A program made the translations under genes and the position numbers. A DNA stretch of 34,334 nt from positions 6,364,614 through 6,398,947 of the forward strand of contig NZ_MKZS01000001.1 of NCBI RefSeq assembly GCF_001942495.1. The letters run 5' to 3'. Source of the DNA: Moorena bouillonii PNG. Lineage in GTDB: Bacteria > Cyanobacteriota > Cyanobacteriia > Cyanobacteriales > Coleofasciculaceae. Positions 7,199-15,167 of this stretch are shown piece after piece. The notes below the pieces were generated by a model, which made no database searches, was not told the origin of the DNA, and saw nothing but the letters and a program-made list of their open reading frames with translations. Every line of letters begins with the position of its first letter. Positions within the stretch are counted from its first letter, which is position 1.

Positions 7199-8149
7199 TC
7201 AGCGTCGTAACTTATGAGGCGTGTTGACGGTGTATCGTGGCTGTTCACCTCGTGCGTAGCGTCTAATGTTATCAATCACCACAGCCGCCATACCATCGTA
7301 ACTTACCTCGGTTGTGGCACCAATGTGTGGAGTAATAATTACGTTTTGCTGACGAAGAGAATCTGTGGGGGAGTCAACGAAATCAAGACCAGCTCCTGCT
7401 AAATCTCCGTTCTCTAGTGCTGCTTCTAAGGCATCTGTGTCCAGTAAACCACCCCGTGCTACGTTGATGAGAAATGCTCCAGGTTTGATTGCTGCCAGTG
7501 TGTTCTGATTAATCAGATGATGAGTGTTTTTAGTATACTCGGCACACAAGATAATATAGTCAGCAATTGATAACGCTTCAGAAAGAGCATTAGAGCCGTA
7601 AACTTTTTCTATCCCTGTTTCTGGTAACGCACCACGTTCTGGGTGTTGCCGAACCGCAACAAGACGCATTCCAAAAGCTTTTAGGCGTACCGCTAATGCC
7701 GTACCAATGTCACCAAGTCCAACGATACAAGCTGTTTTTCCCAATAAGGCAATACCTGCTTTTGCACTCCAGTCTTCACTTTTAGATGATTGCTGTGTGG
7801 TTGTCATGTGTCGTGAGAGCATGAGCATGAGCATGATGGCATGTTCGGCAACGGAATCAGCATTGCCAGAAACACGCCCAGGTACATGTGCTACCCATAC
7901 TCCAGCACGAGTAGCTGCCTCAATGTCTATGGTTTCTATACCGACACCAAACTCTTGCACTAAACCAAAGTGTCCAGAGGCAATGATTGAAGCATCAATG
8001 TTAGCCATCCAAGGTATCACAACATCAACACTATCTAAATACTTGATAATAGTATCTGAGGGACAGGTGATAATTTCATGGTCTGATAGTTGTGATGCTA
8101 GTAAGTTCACTGCTAGTGTTGCGCTATCGCTACACAATAAAACTTTCAT
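7199..8149 (-). CDS. D-2-hydroxyacid dehydrogenase family protein (atypical active site)
   Basis: 316 residues. NAD-binding motif GLGDIG at 144-149, substrate-binding GVG near 68-70, catalytic Arg232 in NVARGG and His275 in TPHIGAT. The catalytic Glu, expected 29 residues after the Arg (the E of DVFxxEP in SerA-type enzymes), is replaced: the region reads LDFVDSPTDSL with Pro261 at the aligned position and Asp259 two residues earlier. The family reversibly reduces 2-oxo acids to D-2-hydroxy acids or oxidises phosphoglycerate. It lies 38 bp after the FAD oxidoreductase gene and just before the DUF3326 scar. The changed Glu suggests altered catalysis or substrate. Confidence 0.85.
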   Translation of the reverse strand: MKVLLCSDSATLAVNLLASQLSDHEIITCPSDTIIKYLDSVDVVIPWMANIDASIIASGHFGLVQEFGVGIETIDIEAATRAGVWVAHVPGRVSGNADSVAEHAIMLMLMLSRHMTTTQQSSKSEDWSAKAGIALLGKTACIVGLGDIGTALAVRLKAFGMRLVAVRQHPERGALPETGIEKVYGSNALSEALSIADYIILCAEYTKNTHHLINQNTLAAIKPGAFLINVARGGLLDTDALEAALENGDLAGAGLDFVDSPTDSLRQQNVIITPHIGATTEVSYDGMAAVVIDNIRRYARGEQPRYTVNTPHKLRR

Positions 8150-8187
8150 AATTTAGACTGAAAAACAGCATCAAGTAATCCTTAGCA

Positions 8188-9771
8188 TCAACCCCCTATA
8201 ATCTTCATAGCTGCATTATGCCCTGGAATCCCACTAACACATCCTCCCCGTTTAGCTCCAGAACCACACAAGAAGATATTATCAAAGCCAATCTCCACAC
8301 CCCACATTCCCCGTTCTTCTTCTGATTCTACAAAAGGCCAGGAAAGAGATTGATGAAAGACATGACCTGTGGGAATGCCTACTTCTCGTTCCACATCCAC
8401 TGGAGTTGCTACATCAACACAAAGTTGACCATTTTCATCCCGCGCTATACAATCTTCTATGGGATCTAATAAATATTGATTTACCCCATTAAGATACCTC
8501 TCCAATACTTTCTGTTTCTCTGTTTCATTGTCTTTAACAAATAAGCTATAAGGCATTTCCAACCCAAATAAAGTTAGGGTCTGGTAACCTTCTGCTCTCA
8601 GAGATGGGGAGAGGATAGAATCATCCGTTAAACTATGACAATAAAACTCGCCAGGGGGATGTTCTGGGATCACTCCTTCACAAGCCATTTTGTAGCTATC
8701 GATGATGTTTTGATAACCCTCGTTGACATGAAATGTTCCAGTAAATGCCTCTACAGGATCGTAATCTGCCTTCAAACGGGGTAACTTCCTTAAAACCATA
8801 TTAATTTTGATAAACGATCCTTCATCTTTGGGATCGTTGGGAGGATTATACCCACTCAACAGTTGGGAAAGTTTTTTCGGAGCAAGATTAACTAAGACAT
8901 ATCTTCCACTGACATAGCTTTCTTGGTTATTATGTTGGAACTTTACGGTTGCTTGCCCTTCGTTTGGCTCTATTTTGGTGACTTCAGCATGGTTGAGTAT
9001 CTCGACACGATTTTTTTTGCATTGAGCAACAAGTTCCTCTGTCAGCTTCCCCATACCACCCACTGGAACACACCAATCCCCTGTACCATTGGCAATAATA
9101 TGATAGAGAAACGTCCGATTTTGTTTTAAGGACGAGTCATGGGGATGGGTAAAGGTTCCAATCGTTCCATCTGTGAATACTAAACCCCGCACCAAATCGC
9201 TTTGAAAGAATTCTTCAATAGCAACTCCCAAAGGTTGCTCTATAAATAACTGCCAAGCTAGCTTTTCTTCTTCTGTTTGAAAGCGATTTTTAATTTCATC
9301 TCTCGTCTGCATCGGTTCAAGCAACGAAGGCCAGATGTGCTTTCCTAAAGACTTTTGCAGTTGATGAAACTTGAGATAGCTTTGGTATTCCTCTAAATTT
9401 CCGGTGAGTTGCTTAAAGGAATGCTCAGTGACTATTTCAGATTCATTACTAATCAATAAACCCTGATGTTTTCCATTCTTCTCAAATGGACTGAAGGAAG
9501 CCGGATTTCTTTGTCGGAATTGAAAATTTAAATCTAGATCTGAGATAATTTTTGGTGGGAGCATTCCCACTAGATAGGCATACACTGAGAGTTTCGCTTC
9601 GATACCTGGAAATAGTTGTTCTGAAACAACTGCTCCTCCTACCTTATCTTGTCGTTCTAGCACCAAAACTGAGCGACCAGCTTTGGTAAGATAACAAGCA
9701 GCAATTAGTCCATTGTGTCCACCTCCGACGATAACGACATCGTAGTTTTTTTGTATATTTGAAGATGACAT
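8188..9771 (-). CDS. PYROXD2 / phytoene-desaturase-like FAD oxidoreductase
   Basis: 527 residues. An N-terminal dinucleotide-binding fold shows VVIVGGGHNG (G16, G18, G21) and, downstream, LVLERQDKVGGAV. The C-terminal FAD region reads NIFLCGSGAKRGGCVSG. The GHNGL motif, length and overall pattern match the PYROXD2-like branch of phytoene-dehydrogenase-related proteins rather than true carotenoid desaturases. Members are FAD-dependent oxidases or desaturases of amines or isoprenoids. It starts 8 bases after the aldolase-like gene stop, so they are probably co-transcribed. An oxidation or desaturation step on the pathway intermediate is inferred. Confidence 0.8.
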   Translation of the reverse strand: MSSSNIQKNYDVVIVGGGHNGLIAACYLTKAGRSVLVLERQDKVGGAVVSEQLFPGIEAKLSVYAYLVGMLPPKIISDLDLNFQFRQRNPASFSPFEKNGKHQGLLISNESEIVTEHSFKQLTGNLEEYQSYLKFHQLQKSLGKHIWPSLLEPMQTRDEIKNRFQTEEEKLAWQLFIEQPLGVAIEEFFQSDLVRGLVFTDGTIGTFTHPHDSSLKQNRTFLYHIIANGTGDWCVPVGGMGKLTEELVAQCKKNRVEILNHAEVTKIEPNEGQATVKFQHNNQESYVSGRYVLVNLAPKKLSQLLSGYNPPNDPKDEGSFIKINMVLRKLPRLKADYDPVEAFTGTFHVNEGYQNIIDSYKMACEGVIPEHPPGEFYCHSLTDDSILSPSLRAEGYQTLTLFGLEMPYSLFVKDNETEKQKVLERYLNGVNQYLLDPIEDCIARDENGQLCVDVATPVDVEREVGIPTGHVFHQSLSWPFVESEEERGMWGVEIGFDNIFLCGSGAKRGGCVSGIPGHNAAMKIIGG

Positions 9772-9779
9772 GATTTTTC

Positions 9780-10589
9780 CTAGGGTAACTTGGCTGGCAG
9801 TATGTCAATATAAGAGGGATCGAGCCGATCGAGCAAACGGCGATTAGCTTCCCATACACTCTGGAATTCTCGGTTGTTCTGGAGGAATGGACCCTCGAAC
9901 TGCTTTGCTGTATGTTCGCAAATCTCAGGTGGTGGTATTATCGGCTTGGCGTTGCTACTTAACACATTAACCTGAATCTCGCACGCCTTATTCAGGTAGT
10001 ACATGTAGTAGAACGCCTCTGCCACTGTTTCACCTACAGTTAAAAGACCGTGGTTACGGAGGATTAAACATTTCTTGTTTCCCAGAGATGCCACCAGCCT
10101 TTCTCGCTCATCCAGGTCAAGTGAGATGCCCTCATAATCATGGTAGGCAACCCGATTATAAAATTCCATGGAAATTTGGTTAAGGGGCAACAAACCCTCT
10201 TCCATAGCAGCAACAGCCATGCCACTAACAGTATGGGTGTGGATGATTGCATGGGCATTAGGGCAACCTAAATGAATAGCACTGTGTATTGTAAATCCAG
10301 CAGGATTTACTTCCGCGTCTGCCTGGTCAATTTTGTTGCCATTAGCATCCACTGGAACCAAATTTGATGCACATATTTCGTCGAACATCATACCATAGGG
10401 ATTAATCAGGAATATTGGTGGTTCCTCTTTAATGCGCACGGAAATATGGGTGTAGATCATGTCTGTCATCCCATAATAGTGAATCAAGCGGTAAGCAGCA
10501 GCAAGATTTATGCGCAACTGTTGTTCTTCTTGGGAATAAAAGGTAGTTATGGGATTATTTGGATAGGAACTTTTTGTATTTACATTCAT
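9780..10589 (-). CDS. Class II aldolase/adducin-family protein
   Basis: 269 residues. Metal ligands typical of the fold are visible: His117 and His119 in AIIHTHTVSG and His180 in LILRNHGLLTVG. The length fits stand-alone class II aldolases such as fuculose- or ribulose-phosphate aldolase relatives. Family members catalyse retro-aldol cleavage, decarboxylation or dehydration with a divalent metal. It is placed between the paired PhyH-type oxygenases and the FAD oxidoreductase, so C-C cleavage or decarboxylation of an oxidised intermediate is plausible, but this is inference. Confidence 0.85.
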   Translation of the reverse strand: MNVNTKSSYPNNPITTFYSQEEQQLRINLAAAYRLIHYYGMTDMIYTHISVRIKEEPPIFLINPYGMMFDEICASNLVPVDANGNKIDQADAEVNPAGFTIHSAIHLGCPNAHAIIHTHTVSGMAVAAMEEGLLPLNQISMEFYNRVAYHDYEGISLDLDERERLVASLGNKKCLILRNHGLLTVGETVAEAFYYMYYLNKACEIQVNVLSSNAKPIIPPPEICEHTAKQFEGPFLQNNREFQSVWEANRRLLDRLDPSYIDILPAKLP

Positions 10590-10653
10590 GTTTTTTTATG
10601 TTTTCATTAGTTTAGTCTTCACAGGAAACCGTCATGAATGCTACAAAATTTAA

Positions 10654-11529
10654 TTAGCATGAAACGAATTTACTTTTAGAAATTAAATCACCATCCTTAA
10701 GGTCAGTTAATTTATAACCAAAGGAAGTTAAAGTATCATCACCTTTAGATTTTATCAGGGAGTATAGACCATCAAGTAAAATTTTTGAGTAGCGGGCTTG
10801 GGAATCTACAAAACGCATCGTGTATGCCATTCTCGATGGTAATTTTCCTTCCAGGAGGGGGACACTTCTATGCCAAACAAATTTGTCTAGTAGAAGGGCA
10901 TCACCCACTTCAAAGCTATCTTCTACTTTATTTTTATCTAAAACCATCTCTTCAACTTTAGAAGCATAGAAAAACTCAAAATAATTAAACTCTTCGGTTT
11001 GACAAAATTCTGCAAAATCTTTGTGTTGTATTAGTTCGTACCGGAGGGCATAGTACCCAGAGGTTGGATAAGCCTTTCGTGGTACATATGCCATGCCTCC
11101 ATGTTGCTCTTCGGTATTAATGGGGACTAGGGGTATCCAAATAGAATAGGCTAAATCTTCTGGTTTAATGAAGTTGAAGCTAACAAGATCGAGATGAAAA
11201 TGAAATCCTTTTCTGTTTGGTTTTAATTCAAATCCCACACCTTGGGTGAAGATTAATTTATGTTCGATTAATTGCTTGAGGGTATTTTTAAAGTTTTCGT
11301 GGGAATAGATTGTTTTTGTTACGGCATTTGCTAGGTCATACCCCACTCTGGAAAAATCCCCACTGTAAGATTCTGGAACTTTTTTTACTTGATGGGATTG
11401 GGCGATTAAATTCCGTAATTTATCGATTGCTTCATCCGTAAATAGTTTTTTGAGTTTGACAAACCCATTCTCAGCAAAAGAGTTTTTTTCTTCTGGGGAT
11501 ATAGTGATTTTGTTGACTAGCAAAGACAT
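10654..11529 (-). CDS. PhyH-type Fe(II)/2-oxoglutarate dioxygenase, tandem paralogue A
   Basis: 291 residues. The iron triad is complete: His112-x-Asp114 in FHFHLDLVSF and distal His220 in KFVWHRS, followed by SRMAYTMRF, whose Arg is the likely 2-oxoglutarate anchor. It aligns with the neighbouring paralogue B without gaps over at least the first 240 residues, so they arose by tandem duplication. Phytanoyl-CoA-dioxygenase-like enzymes hydroxylate, desaturate or epoxidise small molecules in many pathways. It starts 28 bp after paralogue B ends and is followed by the aldolase-like gene. Confidence 0.85.
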   Translation of the reverse strand: MSLLVNKITISPEEKNSFAENGFVKLKKLFTDEAIDKLRNLIAQSHQVKKVPESYSGDFSRVGYDLANAVTKTIYSHENFKNTLKQLIEHKLIFTQGVGFELKPNRKGFHFHLDLVSFNFIKPEDLAYSIWIPLVPINTEEQHGGMAYVPRKAYPTSGYYALRYELIQHKDFAEFCQTEEFNYFEFFYASKVEEMVLDKNKVEDSFEVGDALLLDKFVWHRSVPLLEGKLPSRMAYTMRFVDSQARYSKILLDGLYSLIKSKGDDTLTSFGYKLTDLKDGDLISKSKFVSC

Positions 11530-11557
11530 AAGCTTTTAATAAATCAGGATGTAGGAT

Positions 11558-12445
11558 TTAGCATAAGTTAGAGCTATAAACAAATTTACTCTTAGAGATT
11601 AAATCACCCTCTTTAAGATCGGTTAATTTATAACCAAAGGAAGTTAAAGGATCATCCCCCATAGCTTTCACCATGTAATTAAAATCATCAAGAAAATTTT
11701 TACCATAGCGGGCTTGGGAATCCACAAAACGCATTGTGTATGCCATCCTCGATGGTAACTTTCCTTCCCTCAGGGGGGCACTCCTATGCCAAACGAATTT
11801 GTTTAGTAACAGAGCATCACCTACTTCAAAGTCATCTTCTACTTTATTTTTCTCTAGAATCAATTCTTCCACTTTGGAAGCATGGGGAAAGTTAAAAAAT
11901 TTAAAATCTTCAGTTTGACAAAATTCGGCAATATTTTCGTGTTGTACTAGTTCATAAATCAGGTAAAAATACCCAGAGGCAGGATAAACGTTTTGAGGTA
12001 CATATGCCATCCCTCCGTGCTGATATTTGGTATTAATGGGAACTAGGGGTATCCAAATAGAATAGGCTAAATCTTCTGCTTGAATAAAGCTAAAACTAGC
12101 TACATCCAGGTGGAAATAAAATCCTCTTTTGTTGGGCGTTAATTCAAATCCCACACTTTCGGTGAAAGTTAATTCATTCTCGATTAATTGTTTGAGAGTG
12201 TATTTAAAGTTTTCCTCAGAATAGATCTGGTGGGTGACAGCATTTTCTACACTGTAACCAATTCTGGAAAAATCCCCAGTATAGTATTCAGGAGCTTTGG
12301 TTATTTGCTTAGAGTTGTAGGTTAGCTCCCGTAATTTATCTATAGCTTCGCTGGTTAATAGTCTGTTTAGCTTGATAAATCCATTGTCCCAAAAGAATTC
12401 TTTCTCAGCTTGGTATAAGGTAATTTTGTTGACTAGTGAAGACAT
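11558..12445 (-). CDS. PhyH-type Fe(II)/2-oxoglutarate dioxygenase, tandem paralogue B
   Basis: About 295 residues from ATG at 12445, chosen because the protein then begins MSSLVNKIT exactly like paralogue A; an ATG 51 bases further upstream would add 17 unmatched residues. Iron ligands are His112, Asp114 and distal His220, with SRMAYTMRF after it. Differences from paralogue A are spread over the whole protein, so this duplication is much older than that of the PLP gene. Two related oxygenases side by side suggest sequential oxidations or different positional specificities. Confidence 0.85.
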   Translation of the reverse strand: MSSLVNKITLYQAEKEFFWDNGFIKLNRLLTSEAIDKLRELTYNSKQITKAPEYYTGDFSRIGYSVENAVTHQIYSEENFKYTLKQLIENELTFTESVGFELTPNKRGFYFHLDVASFSFIQAEDLAYSIWIPLVPINTKYQHGGMAYVPQNVYPASGYFYLIYELVQHENIAEFCQTEDFKFFNFPHASKVEELILEKNKVEDDFEVGDALLLNKFVWHRSAPLREGKLPSRMAYTMRFVDSQARYGKNFLDDFNYMVKAMGDDPLTSFGYKLTDLKEGDLISKSKFVYSSNLC

Positions 12446-12511
12446 TTTTTTGTTAGGTAATTCATAGCAATCAATAAAACCATACTGTGTTAACAATCTT
12501 ACTTTTATGAT

Positions 12512-13831
12512 TTAACAAGTTATATCAATCATGGTGTTAGATTCTAAAACTTTGAGATGCCAATTAGTCACTTCTTCTCCTGGTATCAAAATTGGACTTC
12601 CTGGGGGAACTTTCTTGATACAGCAACCGCTTATTTTACCTAATGCTTGGCCAATGGGTAATTTTACTTTCCGGCTAAAGAAAGCATCTTTTGGTAAAAT
12701 ATTCATTTGAGGGCGACGGCAAAAGTAACTGTCAGGTAAAGTATCTTTTGGTGCTTTTTCCCTCAGAATCGGCACAATGGCTGCTAAGGTTTCTCTCATA
12801 AATTGGAAATCTTGTGGATTGTGATGGAAAGAGAAAATTAATAACAATCCCTCTTCACCAGCAAATTCCCCATCAATACCGCGAGCGTACAAAAGTTCTG
12901 CTAACTCTTCTCCTGTAGTGCGATCGCTCTTTAAATAAATTTTCAGAGGATCGGTAACTTGGGCATCATAAGTTAACACCTTGCCGTAATTATCCAATTG
13001 ACTGCGCAGGCGATCGCATTCACCAATAGCTTGCCAAAATAACCCTTGACCTTCTTCAGAATACCCCTTCTTAATCGCATCTTCAATGCTCAGCATTAAC
13101 AGGTTACTGCGGGTAGTGGTTTCAAATAAAGGCATCACCCCCATAACTTGTTCAATACTAAACCGAGAGTCAGTTGGTAAATGCAATAAAGCAGTCTGTA
13201 CCAAACTCCCAGTATATTTGTGCATACTATGGGTTACGATATCAGCCTTAAATGCGATCGCTGATTGCCATTGTTCGTCCAGAAAGGGAAAATGACTACC
13301 GTGGGCTTCATCTACTGCTAAAGCCAGATCCTGCTTGCGACAGTAATCAGCTATCAATGCCAGATCCACAGTTACACCTTCATAACTCGGATGAGTTAGT
13401 AACAAAGCCGATACGCCACTGGTTTCTAATGCAGAAATCACCTCGGAGGTAGTGGGCATCAAAGACACAGAAGGAATAAAATAAGGCTCTAATCCTGCTA
13501 AGATGATACCATTAATTGTAGCAATATGACTGTTAAGAGCGATCGCCACTCGTTTGTACTGAGTACCCAATAAAGCACAAGCCGTTAAAACCCCTTGAGT
13601 CCCTCCCCCAGTTAGCCAAAACGTATGTTTAGTGCCATACATTTCAGAGAAATGTTTTTCTATGCTCTCAGTGCGAGGGCGAGTGAGAAATGGTGCATCA
13701 TATTGATAGATTTCTTCATTCAGGCGTACGCTATTTTGAGCAACTCCTTGGTGGGCAGGAGTATAAAGACTCACCTGCACATCCTGATTATGAGATGCGA
13801 TTAGGTTATAAGTGGAAGAAGGTTGAGTCAT
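12512..13831 (-). CDS. Fold-type I PLP-dependent Orn/Lys/Arg decarboxylase-like enzyme, copy 2
   Basis: 439 residues with the same catalytic residues as copy 1 (Asp174, His177, Lys205). The N-terminal half is nearly identical to copy 1 even at silent positions: about 360 bases (13357-13716 against 6656-7015) show no difference. About 20 amino-acid differences are scattered elsewhere, often as adjacent pairs (SQ/NE, DS/KQ, ES/AR, ES/DT, RT/NI), and the last 16 or so residues are unrelated. Upstream is not the DUF3326 relic but an Fe/2OG enzyme gene ending 92 bp away. Copies 1 and 2 are direct repeats bracketing five genes. Confidence 0.85.
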   Translation of the reverse strand: MTQPSSTYNLIASHNQDVQVSLYTPAHQGVAQNSVRLNEEIYQYDAPFLTRPRTESIEKHFSEMYGTKHTFWLTGGGTQGVLTACALLGTQYKRVAIALNSHIATINGIILAGLEPYFIPSVSLMPTTSEVISALETSGVSALLLTHPSYEGVTVDLALIADYCRKQDLALAVDEAHGSHFPFLDEQWQSAIAFKADIVTHSMHKYTGSLVQTALLHLPTDSRFSIEQVMGVMPLFETTTRSNLLMLSIEDAIKKGYSEEGQGLFWQAIGECDRLRSQLDNYGKVLTYDAQVTDPLKIYLKSDRTTGEELAELLYARGIDGEFAGEEGLLLIFSFHHNPQDFQFMRETLAAIVPILREKAPKDTLPDSYFCRRPQMNILPKDAFFSRKVKLPIGQALGKISGCCIKKVPPGSPILIPGEEVTNWHLKVLESNTMIDITC

Positions 13832-13923
13832 GGTTGATCTGTGCCCAGATTTGGAAATGCTGATTGTTCAGATTTCAAATAAAATTCCCATATCAGATAT
13901 GGAGTACTCATATAAATAGGAAC

Positions 13924-15120
13924 CTACGCTAACGTTACTTGTTCATTACTTGTTTCTTGTAGAACCCTGTTGTAGCCAAAACGATCTTCACCCCTCAGTA
14001 GCACAGCTTTCCACTTGTCCAACTTAATTTTTTTTCCACCCAAAATTTCTACGTCATAGCCCTCCTCAAGCATCTTCTTAGTGTAAACGCGCGTGTCTGG
14101 TCTGATTATACGACCAACGACAGCCCATCGATCTTTGTTTGTTATATTATCCGTTGAGGCGTGAACTGTTCGCTCGCAAAAGATTATGGCCTGTCCCGCT
14201 TTTGCTTCTAGTAAATTGACATTTTGCTGATCAATTGGATAATCAAGTTCTACTCCGTATCTACCGAATACTCTGTCTCCTTGACCAACCTGGCTTGCGT
14301 GTTTAACTGGATAAATTTCCCGTCGAGAACCAGAAACCATTTTCAGGCAAGACCTTTCTTTCGGTGCATCAGTAAGCGCGATCCAACAAGTGACCTGAAA
14401 AAGATCTTCCACGTCTGGCGGTTGTAGCAATGACTCTTTCATATCAGTGCTGAGCCAAGTACTGGTTTGATGCCAAGGTGTGCCACTGCTAAAAGAAGGT
14501 GTGTGGAAAAAATAAGAGCGCCACAAAAGCAGATTTGGTCCCAGTATTTGAGCGCAACGTTCGGTAATCGCTCGATTCTTAAATAAATTCATTAAGGTGG
14601 GACTTTCTAGATGACGGTTTACCGTATTCAATTTACTGAACACTGATTTTTCAGCTTCACTCAACGAGTTAATATCGCCCCCTTTTCTATTGCCTTTCTG
14701 TTGAGTTTCAATTTCGTAATCGCCTCTGGTATAGGAAAATATATTTGATTCCTTCTTGGTAGCTAAGTCTACTAAATCTTCTTTCAGTCGTTCCATCTCT
14801 TCTTCTGAATAGCCCAGATCGAAAGGACCTATATAACCTTTTTCATGGAAAGCGTGAAGATCTTCTTCTGTCAATTGATACTCGGCATCAACGATCGCTT
14901 TTGACTCATAAGATGCTGGTTCTCGCATCTTGCAGTAATAATCAAAAAATAACTTTTGTCCACCTGACTTAAATGCCACCCAAAACATGTAATTATTCCA
15001 CCCTGTAGGCAATTTATCCATCAAACTTTTAGGTAACAAGGGCTGAATAAATTTCAGTTTGACCAGCACAAAAACAAATACCAGCTTGAGACGATACAAA
15101 AAGTGCGGTTGGTAAATCAT
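13924..15120 (-). CDS. Halogenase-like Fe/2OG (PhyH superfamily) enzyme with HxT in place of HxD
   Basis: 398 residues. After an 80-residue N-terminal extension with a hydrophobic patch comes LTEEDLHAFHEKGYIGPF, a lead-in I associate with SyrB2/CytC3/BarB-type chlorinating enzymes and relatives. The proximal metal motif reads PWHQTSTW: His217, Gln218, Thr219, so the carboxylate ligand Asp/Glu is missing. Distal His320 is in RTVHASTDN with Arg331 in the usual 2-oxoglutarate position. In known Fe/2OG halogenases the Asp is replaced by Ala or Gly, opening a site for halide; Thr is unusual. It may be a halogenase, an oxygenase with an altered centre, or inactive. It lies 47 bp after the DUF3326-like gene. 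Confidence 0.75.
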   Translation of the reverse strand: MIYQPHFLYRLKLVFVFVLVKLKFIQPLLPKSLMDKLPTGWNNYMFWVAFKSGGQKLFFDYYCKMREPASYESKAIVDAEYQLTEEDLHAFHEKGYIGPFDLGYSEEEMERLKEDLVDLATKKESNIFSYTRGDYEIETQQKGNRKGGDINSLSEAEKSVFSKLNTVNRHLESPTLMNLFKNRAITERCAQILGPNLLLWRSYFFHTPSFSSGTPWHQTSTWLSTDMKESLLQPPDVEDLFQVTCWIALTDAPKERSCLKMVSGSRREIYPVKHASQVGQGDRVFGRYGVELDYPIDQQNVNLLEAKAGQAIIFCERTVHASTDNITNKDRWAVVGRIIRPDTRVYTKKMLEEGYDVEILGGKKIKLDKWKAVLLRGEDRFGYNRVLQETSNEQVTLA

Positions 15121-15167
15121 GTTTTTTAAACTTTTGATTTGACGAATGGACTAAGTTTTATATTTAA

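Noticed and set aside
7240-7265. GC-rich module (GTGCGTAGCG) inside the D-2-hydroxyacid dehydrogenase gene
   Set aside because: It encodes the ordinary RYARGE C-terminal region with no sign of inserted residues and lacks the palindromic arm.
8188-9771. Carotenoid desaturase/isomerase (CrtI/CrtO/CrtH)
   Set aside because: The GGGHNG motif and overall pattern fit the PYROXD2-like branch better, and there are no carotenoid genes around it.
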